DNA from: JADJSS01 sp046329815
Lineage (GTDB): Bacteria > Bacteroidota > Bacteroidia > Chitinophagales > JADIYW01
DNA length: 64,000 bases
Reading direction: 5' to 3'
NCBI GenBank assembly: GCA_046329815.1
Contig: JAXLTY010000001.1
Coordinates: 1,116,001-1,180,000 of the forward strand
Positions 19,902-29,152 of the stretch are shown piece after piece. A program made the translations under genes and the position numbers. Each line of letters begins with the position of its first letter. Position 1 is the stretch's first letter. A model generated the notes under the pieces. It ran no database searches and was not told where the DNA came from. It saw only the letters and a list, made by a program, of their open reading frames with translations.

Positions 19902-21776
19902 CTATTTATTCAATAAAAAAGTTTTATTCAAAAGCACATTATTTTCTGATGTAACGCGAATAAAATATACGCCGTTTGGTTGTGCGCTGATATCAAAATC
20001 CTTAGATAATACGCTTTCTGCTTCCATTTTTTCATTAATGCTGTTGCTTAAAATAGTTCTGCCGTCAACACTGAAAATACTCACATTGTACCCATTTATT
20101 TCTTTATCTAATTTTAAGTTGATGTTCAATTTTCCGGTTGTTGGATTTGGATACATTAATGGTAAGTTCGTTGCTTTGGTTTCTGTTGGATTTGGGTTGG
20201 CTTGTCTAAAATTATTTGCGACACTTCCAGTACTACTAACAAATGGAATAGAACAGACTGGTGTACCTAATGTGCAGGCTGCATTAGCATAATGACCGTT
20301 TGGATAATTTAATGTTGGAAAGTAATCTATAGCATTGTTTGTGCCAGTAACTCTTGAGTTTACATCGATTGGCTTAACATACTTTACAGTATTTGCATTA
20401 ATTGTTGGAAATGTTGCAGAATTTGGCCCCATTCTTCTTCTGAAATATGCAGCAATATATGTACCCATATCTAAACCTTGTAACTGACTGTAAATATATT
20501 TTTTCACTAGTATTTTAGTATTCATTGGCAATGAATTAGGATTATTTAGTGCAGTTGCAAAATCATTATTGTTAGGATATAATGTTGGCAAGGACGCCCA
20601 AGAAGGAGTTAATCCTTCACTAAAGTTATCGGAAAAAGGATGTTGGCTATTTGCATCTAGGTTTATATAATAATTTACATTGATTCCACTAGAATTGTAT
20701 TGTGTTAAGCCAGCTAGATTTGTTAAACCAGTTAAAAATGTTGATGCAGGTATGCTGCCTGTGTTTATATCTACATTCAAATCATAGTTTGAATTTAAGT
20801 AAAGCATTGGACATATAGCATCTGAAGCGTCATATAAAGTTCCAATATTTATAGAAGAATTATTTTTATAGATTGCTCCGCCAATACATGCAACTGCCCT
20901 AATTCGATTAGCTAATAAATTTGCTGGTATAGTTAAACCAGTAGTTACTCTGCCATAAAAGTTTCCCATATTAGAAGTAAATATATTACTTTGGAAGCAT
21001 GGTGTTCCTCCTGAAGTATTGTCGTCTGCGTATGCTAAAAACATAGATGATAGTGCGCCATAGCTTCCGCCGGCAGCAAAAAAGGCGTTTGTGTTTAAAT
21101 TGGCATTAGGTATTGAATTTGTAACATAAGCCATGGCCGCATATCCTAGTTGCACCATTGAATAAGTTGTCTTTTCTTCTTTATTTGGATCAAATGAAGT
21201 ACACAAGAATAATGATGTAGGATAACTTTCCATCGTTTGCCAAATACAATTATCAGGGCTGCTCGAAGCCATATTGTCATATATTGCAACGGCATATCCT
21301 CTCATGGCTAAGTTCACTGCAAATAGTATCGTCCCTGACCACTGTGTATTAAAATTTTCCCCAACACCTGGTGTTAATAGTATGCAAGGATTATTTGAAT
21401 TATTAGTAGGTCTAATGAATAATAATTGAGGCGCTCTGTAAGAAGAATTAATGTTAGTATTTTGATTTTTTGAATACCCTAATCTATTTGTTCTGTGTAT
21501 TGTAAGTTCATTTGTAGTATTAAGATTTATAGTGTTATTGAATGGATATAGAGTATTATTTGAATATACTTGTTGAATTAGTGTTGCAACTCTTGCAACA
21601 CTAACTAAGTATTTAATTTCATCACTTACTGGTGCAGTAATGTCATGATAAAGAAACTTTGGATTAACATCTTTGTAAATCTCATTACCAATAGGGTTAA
21701 AGTTATTTTGTTGCGCGCTACAATTTAAAGCTGTGAGCCACAATGTAAACAATAAAAAAAGACAATTTTTTTTCAT
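19902..21776 (-). CDS. Secreted alpha/beta-hydrolase-like protein with T9SS sorting domain (cassette 2)
   Basis: 624 residues with a signal peptide (1-21, ending NCSA). Residues ~125-260 look like an alpha/beta hydrolase: a strand ending LLTPGVGEN, a Gly/Tyr/Ala strand (RGYAVAIYDN) and a nucleophile-elbow-like GGSYGA near 234-239, making Ser the likely nucleophile. The C-terminal ~80 residues are a T9SS type A sorting domain (MYPNPTTGKLNIN ... NGVYFIRVTSE). It would be exported by T9SS and anchored or released at the surface; substrate unknown. It takes the place that lipoproteins hold in cassettes 1 and 3, divergent by 183 bp from helical paralogue B. Confidence 0.8.
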   Translation of the reverse strand: MKKNCLFLLFTLWLTALNCSAQQNNFNPIGNEIYKDVNPKFLYHDITAPVSDEIKYLVSVARVATLIQQVYSNNTLYPFNNTINLNTTNELTIHRTNRLGYSKNQNTNINSSYRAPQLLFIRPTNNSNNPCILLTPGVGENFNTQWSGTILFAVNLAMRGYAVAIYDNMASSSPDNCIWQTMESYPTSLFLCTSFDPNKEEKTTYSMVQLGYAAMAYVTNSIPNANLNTNAFFAAGGSYGALSSMFLAYADDNTSGGTPCFQSNIFTSNMGNFYGRVTTGLTIPANLLANRIRAVACIGGAIYKNNSSINIGTLYDASDAICPMLYLNSNYDLNVDINTGSIPASTFLTGLTNLAGLTQYNSSGINVNYYINLDANSQHPFSDNFSEGLTPSWASLPTLYPNNNDFATALNNPNSLPMNTKILVKKYIYSQLQGLDMGTYIAAYFRRRMGPNSATFPTINANTVKYVKPIDVNSRVTGTNNAIDYFPTLNYPNGHYANAACTLGTPVCSIPFVSSTGSVANNFRQANPNPTETKATNLPLMYPNPTTGKLNINLKLDKEINGYNVSIFSVDGRTILSNSINEKMEAESVLSKDFDISAQPNGVYFIRVTSENNVLLNKTFLLNK

Positions 21777-21959
21777 GATATGTAATTTATAAGTTTTAAA
21801 ATAAATATTTTATATAAAATAATTTTTCTTGTAAATAAATTGCAATTTTGATATTTAATAATTTTTAGTTGCGATTCAAAATTCACTATAATTAATTCAA
21901 CTTTCAGGAACAAATTTTTTATTTTGTCAATGATTTTTATACGGTTTTAACGAAATAAC

Positions 21960-23372
21960 ATGTTTGAAAGTAAATTAATACAGATTTGTTTGTCTTTAAA
22001 TAAAGCGGAGAAAAGGAACCTGAAAAAATGGATGAGTATGAACGTTGTCAATGAAAATGACGATATTTTTCGGTTTTTTAATTTTATCATTTCACGCAAG
22101 AAAATAGATGCTAAGTCTGTTACTAAACTAAAAGCACATCATTATCTGTATCCGAAGAAACCATTTAATGACTTGCGTATTCGACACCTGGTTTGGTTAA
22201 CATCAGAGTTGGTAGAATCTTTTATTGTTTATTATTATACCGAAAATAAAATCGGTATGAAAGAAAAAATACTGGCTGATTTTTATATACATAAAGGTTT
22301 GTTTTCTTATGCAAATCATACTATTGATGACGCGCACGCCATTATTGAAAAAGAGAGTTTGAAAAATGCTGCATTTTACAGAGATATTTACGATTTAGGA
22401 ATCACATATTATGATATCAACTCCAGGAACAATCGTACTAAAGACTTTAATATCAATGATACTATTCATTCGTTCACTACTTATACTATTATTGAAGTTC
22501 TGAAGTCGGCATGTATTGTTAGCACGATACAACGCGTCATGGAGTTTAAAGACCAGCAGTATTTATTGCCTTCTATTTTAGAACTCTTACCAAATTCTGC
22601 TTTTTTGCAAATTCCAATCGTAAGAATTTATTACAATACCTATTTGTTTGTGTCCAGTGAAAATGAGACAGCGTTTGAATCTTTCCTGAAAGACATTAAA
22701 GAAAATGAAGTGTTGTTTTCCTTTCAAGATCTAAGCAATCTATATCGAACGGCTATTAGTTTTTGTATTAAAAAATCAAATCAGAATATTGAATATTATA
22801 CGCAACAAACTTTTGAATTGTATTTGTATACTATCAAAAAAGGTATTTTAATTGAAGACAATGAATTGAATCGTTTTGCATTTACGAATACGGTTTCTGT
22901 TGGAATAAAACTGAAAGAGTTTGATAAAGTGAATGATTTTGTAAAAAAATTCAGCACTCAAATAAGTAAAGCATATAGAAAGAATACGATTGATTTTAAC
23001 TCAGCAAAAATATTATATGCAACAAATCAGTCTGATAAAGCGCTGAAGATTTTGCTAACCAATGAATTTAAAGATACTTTGTGGAATGTAAATGCAAAAT
23101 TTTTAGTTTTAAAGATCTTATTTGAAAACAGAGATTTTGATTTGTTTGCTGTTCAATTTAAAGCATTCAGCACCTATATCAGAAGACAAAAAAACATCGG
23201 CTATCATAAGGATTATTTTACTAATGTTTGTCATGCATTTTCTGTTTTGCAAGATGCGTATAAAAATCCGGCAAAGTATGAAGATTATATCTTTAATAAA
23301 CAAACACCGGATTTTGAATGGTTCAATAAAGCAATCGCCGGACTTAAAAAACATAAAAAAGCTCCGAAGTAA
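21960..23372 (+). CDS. Cassette 2 helical protein, paralogue B
   Basis: 470 residues, exactly the length of paralogue A and collinear with it throughout. Conserved blocks: YLYPKKPFNDLRIRHLVW, CIKKSNQNIEYYT, RKNTIDFNSAKILYA, DKALKILLTNEFKDTLWNVN and the C-terminal HKKAPK. No signal peptide or membrane helix; helical, TPR-like. As with paralogue A, the TAA stop is in the loop of a hairpin (23354-23382). Function unknown. Its divergent partner is the T9SS hydrolase-like gene. Confidence 0.85.
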   Translation: MFESKLIQICLSLNKAEKRNLKKWMSMNVVNENDDIFRFFNFIISRKKIDAKSVTKLKAHHYLYPKKPFNDLRIRHLVWLTSELVESFIVYYYTENKIGMKEKILADFYIHKGLFSYANHTIDDAHAIIEKESLKNAAFYRDIYDLGITYYDINSRNNRTKDFNINDTIHSFTTYTIIEVLKSACIVSTIQRVMEFKDQQYLLPSILELLPNSAFLQIPIVRIYYNTYLFVSSENETAFESFLKDIKENEVLFSFQDLSNLYRTAISFCIKKSNQNIEYYTQQTFELYLYTIKKGILIEDNELNRFAFTNTVSVGIKLKEFDKVNDFVKKFSTQISKAYRKNTIDFNSAKILYATNQSDKALKILLTNEFKDTLWNVNAKFLVLKILFENRDFDLFAVQFKAFSTYIRRQKNIGYHKDYFTNVCHAFSVLQDAYKNPAKYEDYIFNKQTPDFEWFNKAIAGLKKHKKAPK

Positions 23373-23382
23373 ATTCGAAGCT
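23354..23382 (-). terminator. Terminator of cassette 3 lipoprotein overlapping the end of paralogue B
   Basis: On the minus strand: a 9-bp stem with one mismatch (AGCTTCGAA / TTCGGAGCT) and a 5-nt loop, followed by a T run. The plus-strand stop TAA at 23370-23372 is in the loop, as in the hairpin at 19846-19874. Confidence 0.75.
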
Positions 23383-23413
23383 GAACTGAACTACAAACTA
23401 CTATAAACTCAGT

Positions 23414-24298
23414 TTAATATTTATATTGATAAAATAAGGTATCTGGTTGTGCAATGCCGGTAACGGTTTTTGCAATACTTCTTTTTATAATGTCCGTTGG
23501 ATATTTACGGTCATACTCATAGTCAAACGTATAGGTGGTGATAGGTGTTTGTGTTGTTGGTAGTAAAAATTCCTGTTTCTTCAGTAAAAGGTTCGTATTT
23601 CCAATTCCATAATTTAATCCTGTTTTGGATAAAATGTTTAAATCGGCAATATATAAGAAAATAACAGCGTCACTATATAGAAGCATGTCAAATTCAGCAG
23701 TTGTTTGTTTTCTGCTATATTCCATTTCTGCATATCCGATTTGGGTTCCGTTTGGCAAAAACACATCATATTTAACTAAATTGTTATTTTGGTAAACGAA
23801 ATTTTTAATTCGCAAGAAAGTCGTGTTTGGCGTAGTGTCTTCAATCGTAACCAGCTTGTCGTTAAGATAGTAAAAATTAAATCCATTATTTGCAGTGTCA
23901 GCAATTCTGGTGATCTGTTTTTTGGAATTGAAAAACGCATCATAAACTCTTTCTCTTAATGTATCTGCAGCATTAAATGTGTACCATCTCACTCGGTCCG
24001 GATAATACACAAACTTTACCTCTTTTTGTAAAATGGCAAAATTGGATGAATCATCAAACACGGAAATACTATTTAATGTGCCATTAGAATTATAAACAAA
24101 TCGGTAGTTGGCAATAATATTCGTATCTAAGTCTATCGTTGGATTGATGATTCTGCCATTGATATTGTCTTCATGCACATAATTTAAAGCAACAATTTTG
24201 CGCTCTGTAACAGGCGGATCAACTATATCTGGATTACAACTGATAATACCTATCAGTGCAAATAAATACCATCCGCATTTTAAAAAATAATTCTTCAT
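23414..24298 (-). CDS. Cassette 3 lipoprotein, paralogue of the 17464-18330 product
   Basis: 294 residues; hydrophobic N-terminus ending in lipobox IISC. It aligns from end to end with the cassette 1 lipoprotein (shared VYNSNGTLNSISVF-DS, YYPDRVR, FFNSKKQITRIADT, NFVYQNNNL, GLNYGIGNT and YEYD blocks). Strand-rich, probably exposed on a membrane. Function unknown. It is divergent from helical paralogue C by 114 bp. Confidence 0.75.
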   Translation of the reverse strand: MKNYFLKCGWYLFALIGIISCNPDIVDPPVTERKIVALNYVHEDNINGRIINPTIDLDTNIIANYRFVYNSNGTLNSISVFDDSSNFAILQKEVKFVYYPDRVRWYTFNAADTLRERVYDAFFNSKKQITRIADTANNGFNFYYLNDKLVTIEDTTPNTTFLRIKNFVYQNNNLVKYDVFLPNGTQIGYAEMEYSRKQTTAEFDMLLYSDAVIFLYIADLNILSKTGLNYGIGNTNLLLKKQEFLLPTTQTPITTYTFDYEYDRKYPTDIIKRSIAKTVTGIAQPDTLFYQYKY

Positions 24299-24412
24299 TA
24301 ATGTTTATATAGTAGTTGTACTCGGCTTCTGCTACAACATCAAATATCGGAAATAATTATTTAGATTTACGACACAAATATTTTAATTTGTCCACAAAAA
24401 ATATGCAACTTT

Positions 24413-25810
24413 ATGCTTGATTCTAAGTTTATACAATCATTTATTGCTTTAAATAATGAAGAAAAACGCTATTTTAAAAAATGGATTTTAAGTGATTTTG
24501 TCAATAAAAATAACGACATATTTAGATTGCACAGATTTGTTGAAACACGCAGAAACATCAGCCAAAAAACAGTTAGCAAAGAAAAATTACATGAATATTT
24601 ATATCCAAATCTGCCTTTCAACGATCTCAGAATCCGGCATCTGATTTGGCAAGCCAATGAAATGATCGAAGATTTTATTGTTTATTATCGCATTCAGCAA
24701 AAAAAGGAACAACGCGCACTGCTGCTCGCCGGTTTTTTTTCTGAAAGAGACTTGCCGAAAATTGCCAATCAGCATATAGAAAACGGTTTGCTGGAAATGG
24801 AAAAAACCTCTGTCAGAAATGCTGCTTTTTTTTCTTATCAGTATCAGTTTCACACACAATATCACCAAACCAATTCAAAAAATAACAGGAATGTTGACTT
24901 GAAATTTCAGGAAATCATAGATACGCGTGCGCAATATTTTATTCTCGAAACATTGAAATATGCATGCATCGTGCATTCTATTCAAAAAATTACCAACATA
25001 CAAATTCAAAATCCAACGCTGGAACATGTGGTTAATATGATCGAAAAAGGTCATTTTAAAAATTGCATTCCGATCCAGATTTATTACCATATTTATTTGG
25101 TGACATTTTATGAAGACGAAACTGCTTTTGATTTGTTTTTAAAAGAAATGCAGAAAAATAGTGCTTTGTTTTCCATGCAGGATTTGAGAGATGTTTATTT
25201 GCTGGCAATCAATTTTTGTGTAAAGAAATCAAATCAGAACATTGAAAAATATACTAAACTCACGTTTGACATTTATATTTACGCCATTGAAAATAAATTT
25301 TTGTTGGAAGATAATGAGATCAGCCGTTTTAGTTTTACCAATGTGGTGTCGCTTGGAATTAAATTAAAGCAATTGGACAAAACTACAGGTTTTATTAAGA
25401 AATATGCGGATCTGATTGCAACTGAATATCGTCAGAATACAATTGATTTTAATAACGCGAAACTGCATTACAGCAAAAAAGAATATGAAAAGGCGTTGAA
25501 GATTTTGTTGACGAATGAATTTAAAGACACGATATGGAATTTAAATGCAAAATTCATCTTGCTGAAAATTTATTTTGAAACACAAAATTTGAATGCTTTT
25601 AAAATTCAGTTAAAAGCATTCAAAATATATATCAGCAGAAAATCAACGGTTGGTTACCATCAGGAATATTTTACCAATGTGGTAAATAGTTTTAAAACAC
25701 TTTATCGCATTTACAAAAATCCGAAGCTATATGCTGATTTTACTTTCGATACCAAAACACCTGATGCTGATTGGTTTAATAATGCATTACAAAGTATAAA
25801 AACAACATAG
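24413..25810 (+). CDS. Cassette 3 helical protein, paralogue C
   Basis: 465 residues, collinear with paralogues A and B. It keeps EEKRYFKKWILSDFVNKN, EYLYPNLPFNDLRIRHLIW, VKKSNQNIEKYTKL, RQNTIDFNNAKLHY and EKALKILLTNEFKDTIWN, but it ends in SIKTT instead of KKAPK, so its stop is not in the conserved hairpin. Cytosolic helical-repeat protein of unknown function. The stop lies 26 bp from the convergent LOG gene, with a 14-bp perfect palindrome at 25830-25843 across the junction. Confidence 0.85.
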   Translation: MLDSKFIQSFIALNNEEKRYFKKWILSDFVNKNNDIFRLHRFVETRRNISQKTVSKEKLHEYLYPNLPFNDLRIRHLIWQANEMIEDFIVYYRIQQKKEQRALLLAGFFSERDLPKIANQHIENGLLEMEKTSVRNAAFFSYQYQFHTQYHQTNSKNNRNVDLKFQEIIDTRAQYFILETLKYACIVHSIQKITNIQIQNPTLEHVVNMIEKGHFKNCIPIQIYYHIYLVTFYEDETAFDLFLKEMQKNSALFSMQDLRDVYLLAINFCVKKSNQNIEKYTKLTFDIYIYAIENKFLLEDNEISRFSFTNVVSLGIKLKQLDKTTGFIKKYADLIATEYRQNTIDFNNAKLHYSKKEYEKALKILLTNEFKDTIWNLNAKFILLKIYFETQNLNAFKIQLKAFKIYISRKSTVGYHQEYFTNVVNSFKTLYRIYKNPKLYADFTFDTKTPDADWFNNALQSIKTT

Positions 25811-25836
25811 TAGTTTTCTGCTGAAACAGCCAGTAA

Positions 25837-26550
25837 TTACTGGAAGTTTGGCGCTAAATCGTGTTCTTGGTAGAATGTATTGATGTATGCAATTGCTTCT
25901 TCAGTATCATCTGTTACCAAAAATAAATCGAAATCGCTTTCAGAAATATTATGCTGATTTTCCAATACTTCTGTTTTCATCCAGTCTAACATGCCTTGCC
26001 AAAATTGCTTGCCCATCAGCACTATCGGAACGCGATCAATTTTTTTAGTTTGTACTAACGTCAATACTTCAAATAACTCATCGAATGTACCAAAACCACC
26101 AGGTAAATACACGAAACCTTGTGCATATTTTACAAACACTACTTTTCGCACAAAGAAATAATGATGCGAAATCAGTTTATCATTATCAATGTATGGATTG
26201 TGGCTTTGCTCAAATGGCAATTCAATATTTAAACCAACGGATTTTCCGTTTTTATTTTGTGCGCCTAAATTGCCTGCTTCCATAATACCAGGTCCGCCAC
26301 CGGTGATTACGCCATAACCTTCTTCTACTAAACGCTCTGCAATAGCAACCGATAATTGATAATATGGATTCTCCGGTTTGGTGCGTGCAGAACCAAAAAT
26401 AGAAATACAAGGTCCGATTCTATCCATCTTATCATAGGCATCTACGAATTCGCTCATGATGCGAAACATACTCCAGCTATTTGATGCGTTTACTTGTGTC
26501 CAGCTTTTTTGTTTAAAGGGTTTTTTCTTTTTAAAATCTTCTAATGACAT
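25837..26550 (-). CDS. LOG family protein (TIGR00730, Rossmann fold nucleotide-binding)
   Basis: 237 residues. It has the LOG/lysine-decarboxylase-like signatures GGGPGIMEAGNLGA and PGGFGTFDELFEVLT, which build the nucleotide 5'-monophosphate phosphoribohydrolase site. Known homologues cleave cytokinin riboside or other nucleoside monophosphates, so the substrate is uncertain. Cytosolic. It lies downstream of the symporter gene on the same strand but has its own likely promoter at 26611-26618. Confidence 0.9.
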   Translation of the reverse strand: MSLEDFKKKKPFKQKSWTQVNASNSWSMFRIMSEFVDAYDKMDRIGPCISIFGSARTKPENPYYQLSVAIAERLVEEGYGVITGGGPGIMEAGNLGAQNKNGKSVGLNIELPFEQSHNPYIDNDKLISHHYFFVRKVVFVKYAQGFVYLPGGFGTFDELFEVLTLVQTKKIDRVPIVLMGKQFWQGMLDWMKTEVLENQHNISESDFDLFLVTDDTEEAIAYINTFYQEHDLAPNFQ

Positions 26551-26610
26551 CTCTGTTTAATTTATTTTTTACAATATCAGATTTAATGATTTACACAAAA
26601 ATCCGACTTG

Positions 26611-26618
26611 CAAAGATA
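26611..26618 (-). promoter_or_regulatory. -7 promoter element for the LOG gene
   Basis: TATCTTTG on the minus strand, followed by CAAG, in the 85-bp gap between the symporter stop and the LOG start; leader about 60 nt. Confidence 0.5.
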
Positions 26619-26635
26619 TAAATAAATCTGAATTT

Positions 26636-28168
26636 CTACTTAATCAATTCAGCATCAAGTGTTGTCGCCTGATCTTTTGGTTTGCTGATGATCCATAATC
26701 CAATAAAAGTCAGCAAGCCATTCCATAATAACATTTCCGGACCAAATGAAAATCCTTTGATGAGTTTGTCAGCGTTTTTATCTACGAAAAAGCAAATGAC
26801 AGGTGCAACAACGCATATAATTGGCGTTAAACTATCGTCGATATTTCTTTTGGTTAAAATACCAAACATGAACAAACCTAAAAGTGGTCCGTAAGTATAA
26901 CCGGCAACTTTCAGCAATAAATCAATCAGTGCAGATTGGTTCAAAATTTTAAATCCGATCACAAATAATAAGAATACAAAAGCCATTGTGAAATGCACTT
27001 TCAAACGCATTTGTGTACGTTGTTTTTCATCTAAATTTTTATTGTCGTTGATGCCTAAAATATCAATACATATTGATGATGTCAGAGCAGTCAATGCGCC
27101 GTCAGCACTGGGAAATAAAGCAGAGATCAAACCAATAATAAAAATGATAGAAATAAATGAAGGCAAATATTTCAACGCAATCGTTGGAAATAAATCATCC
27201 GTATTTGCAGCAACAAAAGTGTTCGTTGCATCTAACAACTGAAACTTGCCATCTACAAATTGCGCAATGTGTAACTGATCGCTATATAAAAACAAAACAC
27301 CACCAAGAATCAGAAAAATGAGATTTACAAACAATAAAATAAAACTGAAAGTAATCATGTTTTTTTGTGCATCGCCTAAGTTTTTGCAACTGATATTTTT
27401 CTGCATCATTTCCTGATCTAAACCGGTCATTGCAATAGTGATGAACATGCCGCCAATAATTTGTTTCAGAAAGAAATTTCCTTTTAGCCAATCGGTCATA
27501 AAAATTTCAGTGTAACCTTTGTCATGCAACGTTGAAAACATAGTACCAAATGATAAATTCAGTTTAGCTTTAATAAACCAGATACAAGTTACTAAAGCCA
27601 GCAACATAAAAGTTGTTTGCAGCATGTCTGTCCAAATGATTGACTTAACACCACCTTTAAATGTGTAAATCAAAATCATCGCCAAAACAACTAAAGCAGC
27701 AATCGTAAAATAACTTAAACCTGCAGGCAATAAAAAAATCTGCAACACATTTATCACTAAATATAAGCGCAACGTTGCACCAAGCGTTCTCGATAAAATG
27801 AAAAAACTCGCGCCGGTTTTGTAAGCAGCATTTCCAAATCTTTTTTGCAAATAAGTATAAATAGAAGTCAAATTCAACTTATAATACAACGGCAACAAAA
27901 CCATCGCGATAACAAAATAACCGATCAGATAACCTAGCACCACCTGAAAATACGCGAAATGCGCAGAACCAACTTTTCCCGGAACCGAAATAAACGTAAC
28001 ACCGGAAAGCGAAGTGCCTACCATTCCATACGCAACTATGTACCAAGGCGATGCTTTGCTACCGCGAAAAAATGCGTCATTATCAGAATTTCGCGATGTG
28101 TACCACGCAATGATCGATAAGAAAATAAAATATGCTGAAATACTAAGTGCAATCCAAACTGGCGACAT
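26636..28168 (-). CDS. Sodium:solute symporter (SSS family)
   Basis: 510 residues with about 13 hydrophobic helices and the N-terminal pattern of SSS transporters (AWYTSRNSDNDAFFRGSKASPWYIVAYGMVGTS is too long to quote in full; key parts are YTSR, FFRG and GMVGTSLSG). It uses the sodium gradient for uptake of an unknown solute. Inner membrane. It is divergent from recR across 100 bp that hold a short TACTACT-type repeat and the recR promoter. Confidence 0.9.
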   Translation of the reverse strand: MSPVWIALSISAYFIFLSIIAWYTSRNSDNDAFFRGSKASPWYIVAYGMVGTSLSGVTFISVPGKVGSAHFAYFQVVLGYLIGYFVIAMVLLPLYYKLNLTSIYTYLQKRFGNAAYKTGASFFILSRTLGATLRLYLVINVLQIFLLPAGLSYFTIAALVVLAMILIYTFKGGVKSIIWTDMLQTTFMLLALVTCIWFIKAKLNLSFGTMFSTLHDKGYTEIFMTDWLKGNFFLKQIIGGMFITIAMTGLDQEMMQKNISCKNLGDAQKNMITFSFILLFVNLIFLILGGVLFLYSDQLHIAQFVDGKFQLLDATNTFVAANTDDLFPTIALKYLPSFISIIFIIGLISALFPSADGALTALTSSICIDILGINDNKNLDEKQRTQMRLKVHFTMAFVFLLFVIGFKILNQSALIDLLLKVAGYTYGPLLGLFMFGILTKRNIDDSLTPIICVVAPVICFFVDKNADKLIKGFSFGPEMLLWNGLLTFIGLWIISKPKDQATTLDAELIK

Positions 28169-28227
28169 TTTTATAATGTTTTATGATGAATGTTAAAATT
28201 GTGAATGAAGTTAGTAAAAAATCCAAA

Positions 28228-28256
28228 CTTACTACTTACTACTTACTACTTATCAC
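28228..28256. repeat. Short-period repeat (ACTTACT units) before recR
   Basis: Three to four 7-nt units of ACTTACT/ACTACTT type fill the space between the symporter and recR, directly in front of the recR -7 element. Confidence 0.6.
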
Positions 28257-28264
28257 TACATTTG
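28257..28264 (+). promoter_or_regulatory. -7 promoter element abutting recR
   Basis: TACATTTG ends 4 nt before the recR ATG at 28269, predicting a leaderless or near-leaderless mRNA. Confidence 0.5.
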
Positions 28265-28268
28265 TGTC

Positions 28269-28886
28269 ATGCAATTTCAATCCAAATTAATTGAAGATGC
28301 CGTGAATGGCTTTGCCACTTTACCTGGCATTGGCAAAAAAACGGCTTTGCGTTTGGTGATGCATTTGTTGCAGAAAGAAGAAAAAGATACGCAGAATATT
28401 GCTGATGCAATTTTGAAAATGCGTACTGAAATTAAATTCTGTAAAACGTGTCATAATGTTTCCGATGATGAAACTTGCAGTATTTGCAATAGTTCTTATC
28501 GCGACAAAAGTGTGGTGTGTATTGTAGAAAATTTCAGAGATATTATTGCGATTGAAAACACGCGACATTACAATGGTTTGTATCATGTTTTGGATGGTTT
28601 GATTTCGCCGATGGATGGCATTGGTCCTGAACAACTGAACATTGAAAGTTTATTGACAAGAATAAAAGAAAGCGAAATCAAAGAAGTGATTATGGCACTG
28701 AATCCGACAATTGACGGCGACACAACGATCTTTTATCTGTCAAAAGTTTTATCGGCTCACGAAATAAAAATCACATCGATTGCGCGTGGTATTGCCTTTG
28801 GCGGCGAGCTTGAATATGTAGATGAAATCACTTTGGCGCGCAGCATTCAGTCGCGGTTGCCGTATGAAAATTATATGACGAAATGA
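28269..28886 (+). CDS. recR: Recombination mediator RecR
   Basis: 205 residues. Helix-hairpin-helix at ~17-30 (LPGIGKKTALRL), a C4 zinc finger (Cys58, Cys61, Cys70, Cys73) and a Toprim domain (VVCIVEN ... ALNPTIDGDTT) in the family order. It acts with RecF/RecO to load RecA at gaps. The start agrees with other RecR proteins, which supports the very short leader. The toxin-antitoxin pair follows 23 bp downstream on the same strand. Confidence 0.96.
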   Translation: MQFQSKLIEDAVNGFATLPGIGKKTALRLVMHLLQKEEKDTQNIADAILKMRTEIKFCKTCHNVSDDETCSICNSSYRDKSVVCIVENFRDIIAIENTRHYNGLYHVLDGLISPMDGIGPEQLNIESLLTRIKESEIKEVIMALNPTIDGDTTIFYLSKVLSAHEIKITSIARGIAFGGELEYVDEITLARSIQSRLPYENYMTK

Positions 28887-28909
28887 CTTTTATTTATTAA
28901 TTTTATTTT

Positions 28910-29152
28910 ATGTTAACAGAAACATTAAAAGATAAATTGCACACGCTTATAAATCAAGTTCAGGATGAAAGTGTGTTAATTGCATATTCTACTTTACTGG
29001 AAAAAGAAATTGAACGAGAAAATAACAACATAGATTTTTGGAACGATTTGCCAAACAACATCAAAGATGATTTGGAACTAAGTTTACAAGATTCAAAAAA
29101 TAATGCAAAAGGAAAAAATGCATTTGAATATCTGTCGCAATTAAAGAAATGA
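28910..29152 (+). CDS. Putative antitoxin of a RelE/ParE-type module
   Basis: 80 residues, acidic-basic mixed and helical (NIDFWNDLPNNIKDDLELSLQD), of the type that commonly precedes ParE/RelE toxins in Bacteroidota (addiction-module component). Its stop overlaps the toxin ATG by 4 bp. It would neutralise the toxin and autoregulate the pair. Confidence 0.75.
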   Translation: MLTETLKDKLHTLINQVQDESVLIAYSTLLEKEIERENNNIDFWNDLPNNIKDDLELSLQDSKNNAKGKNAFEYLSQLKK

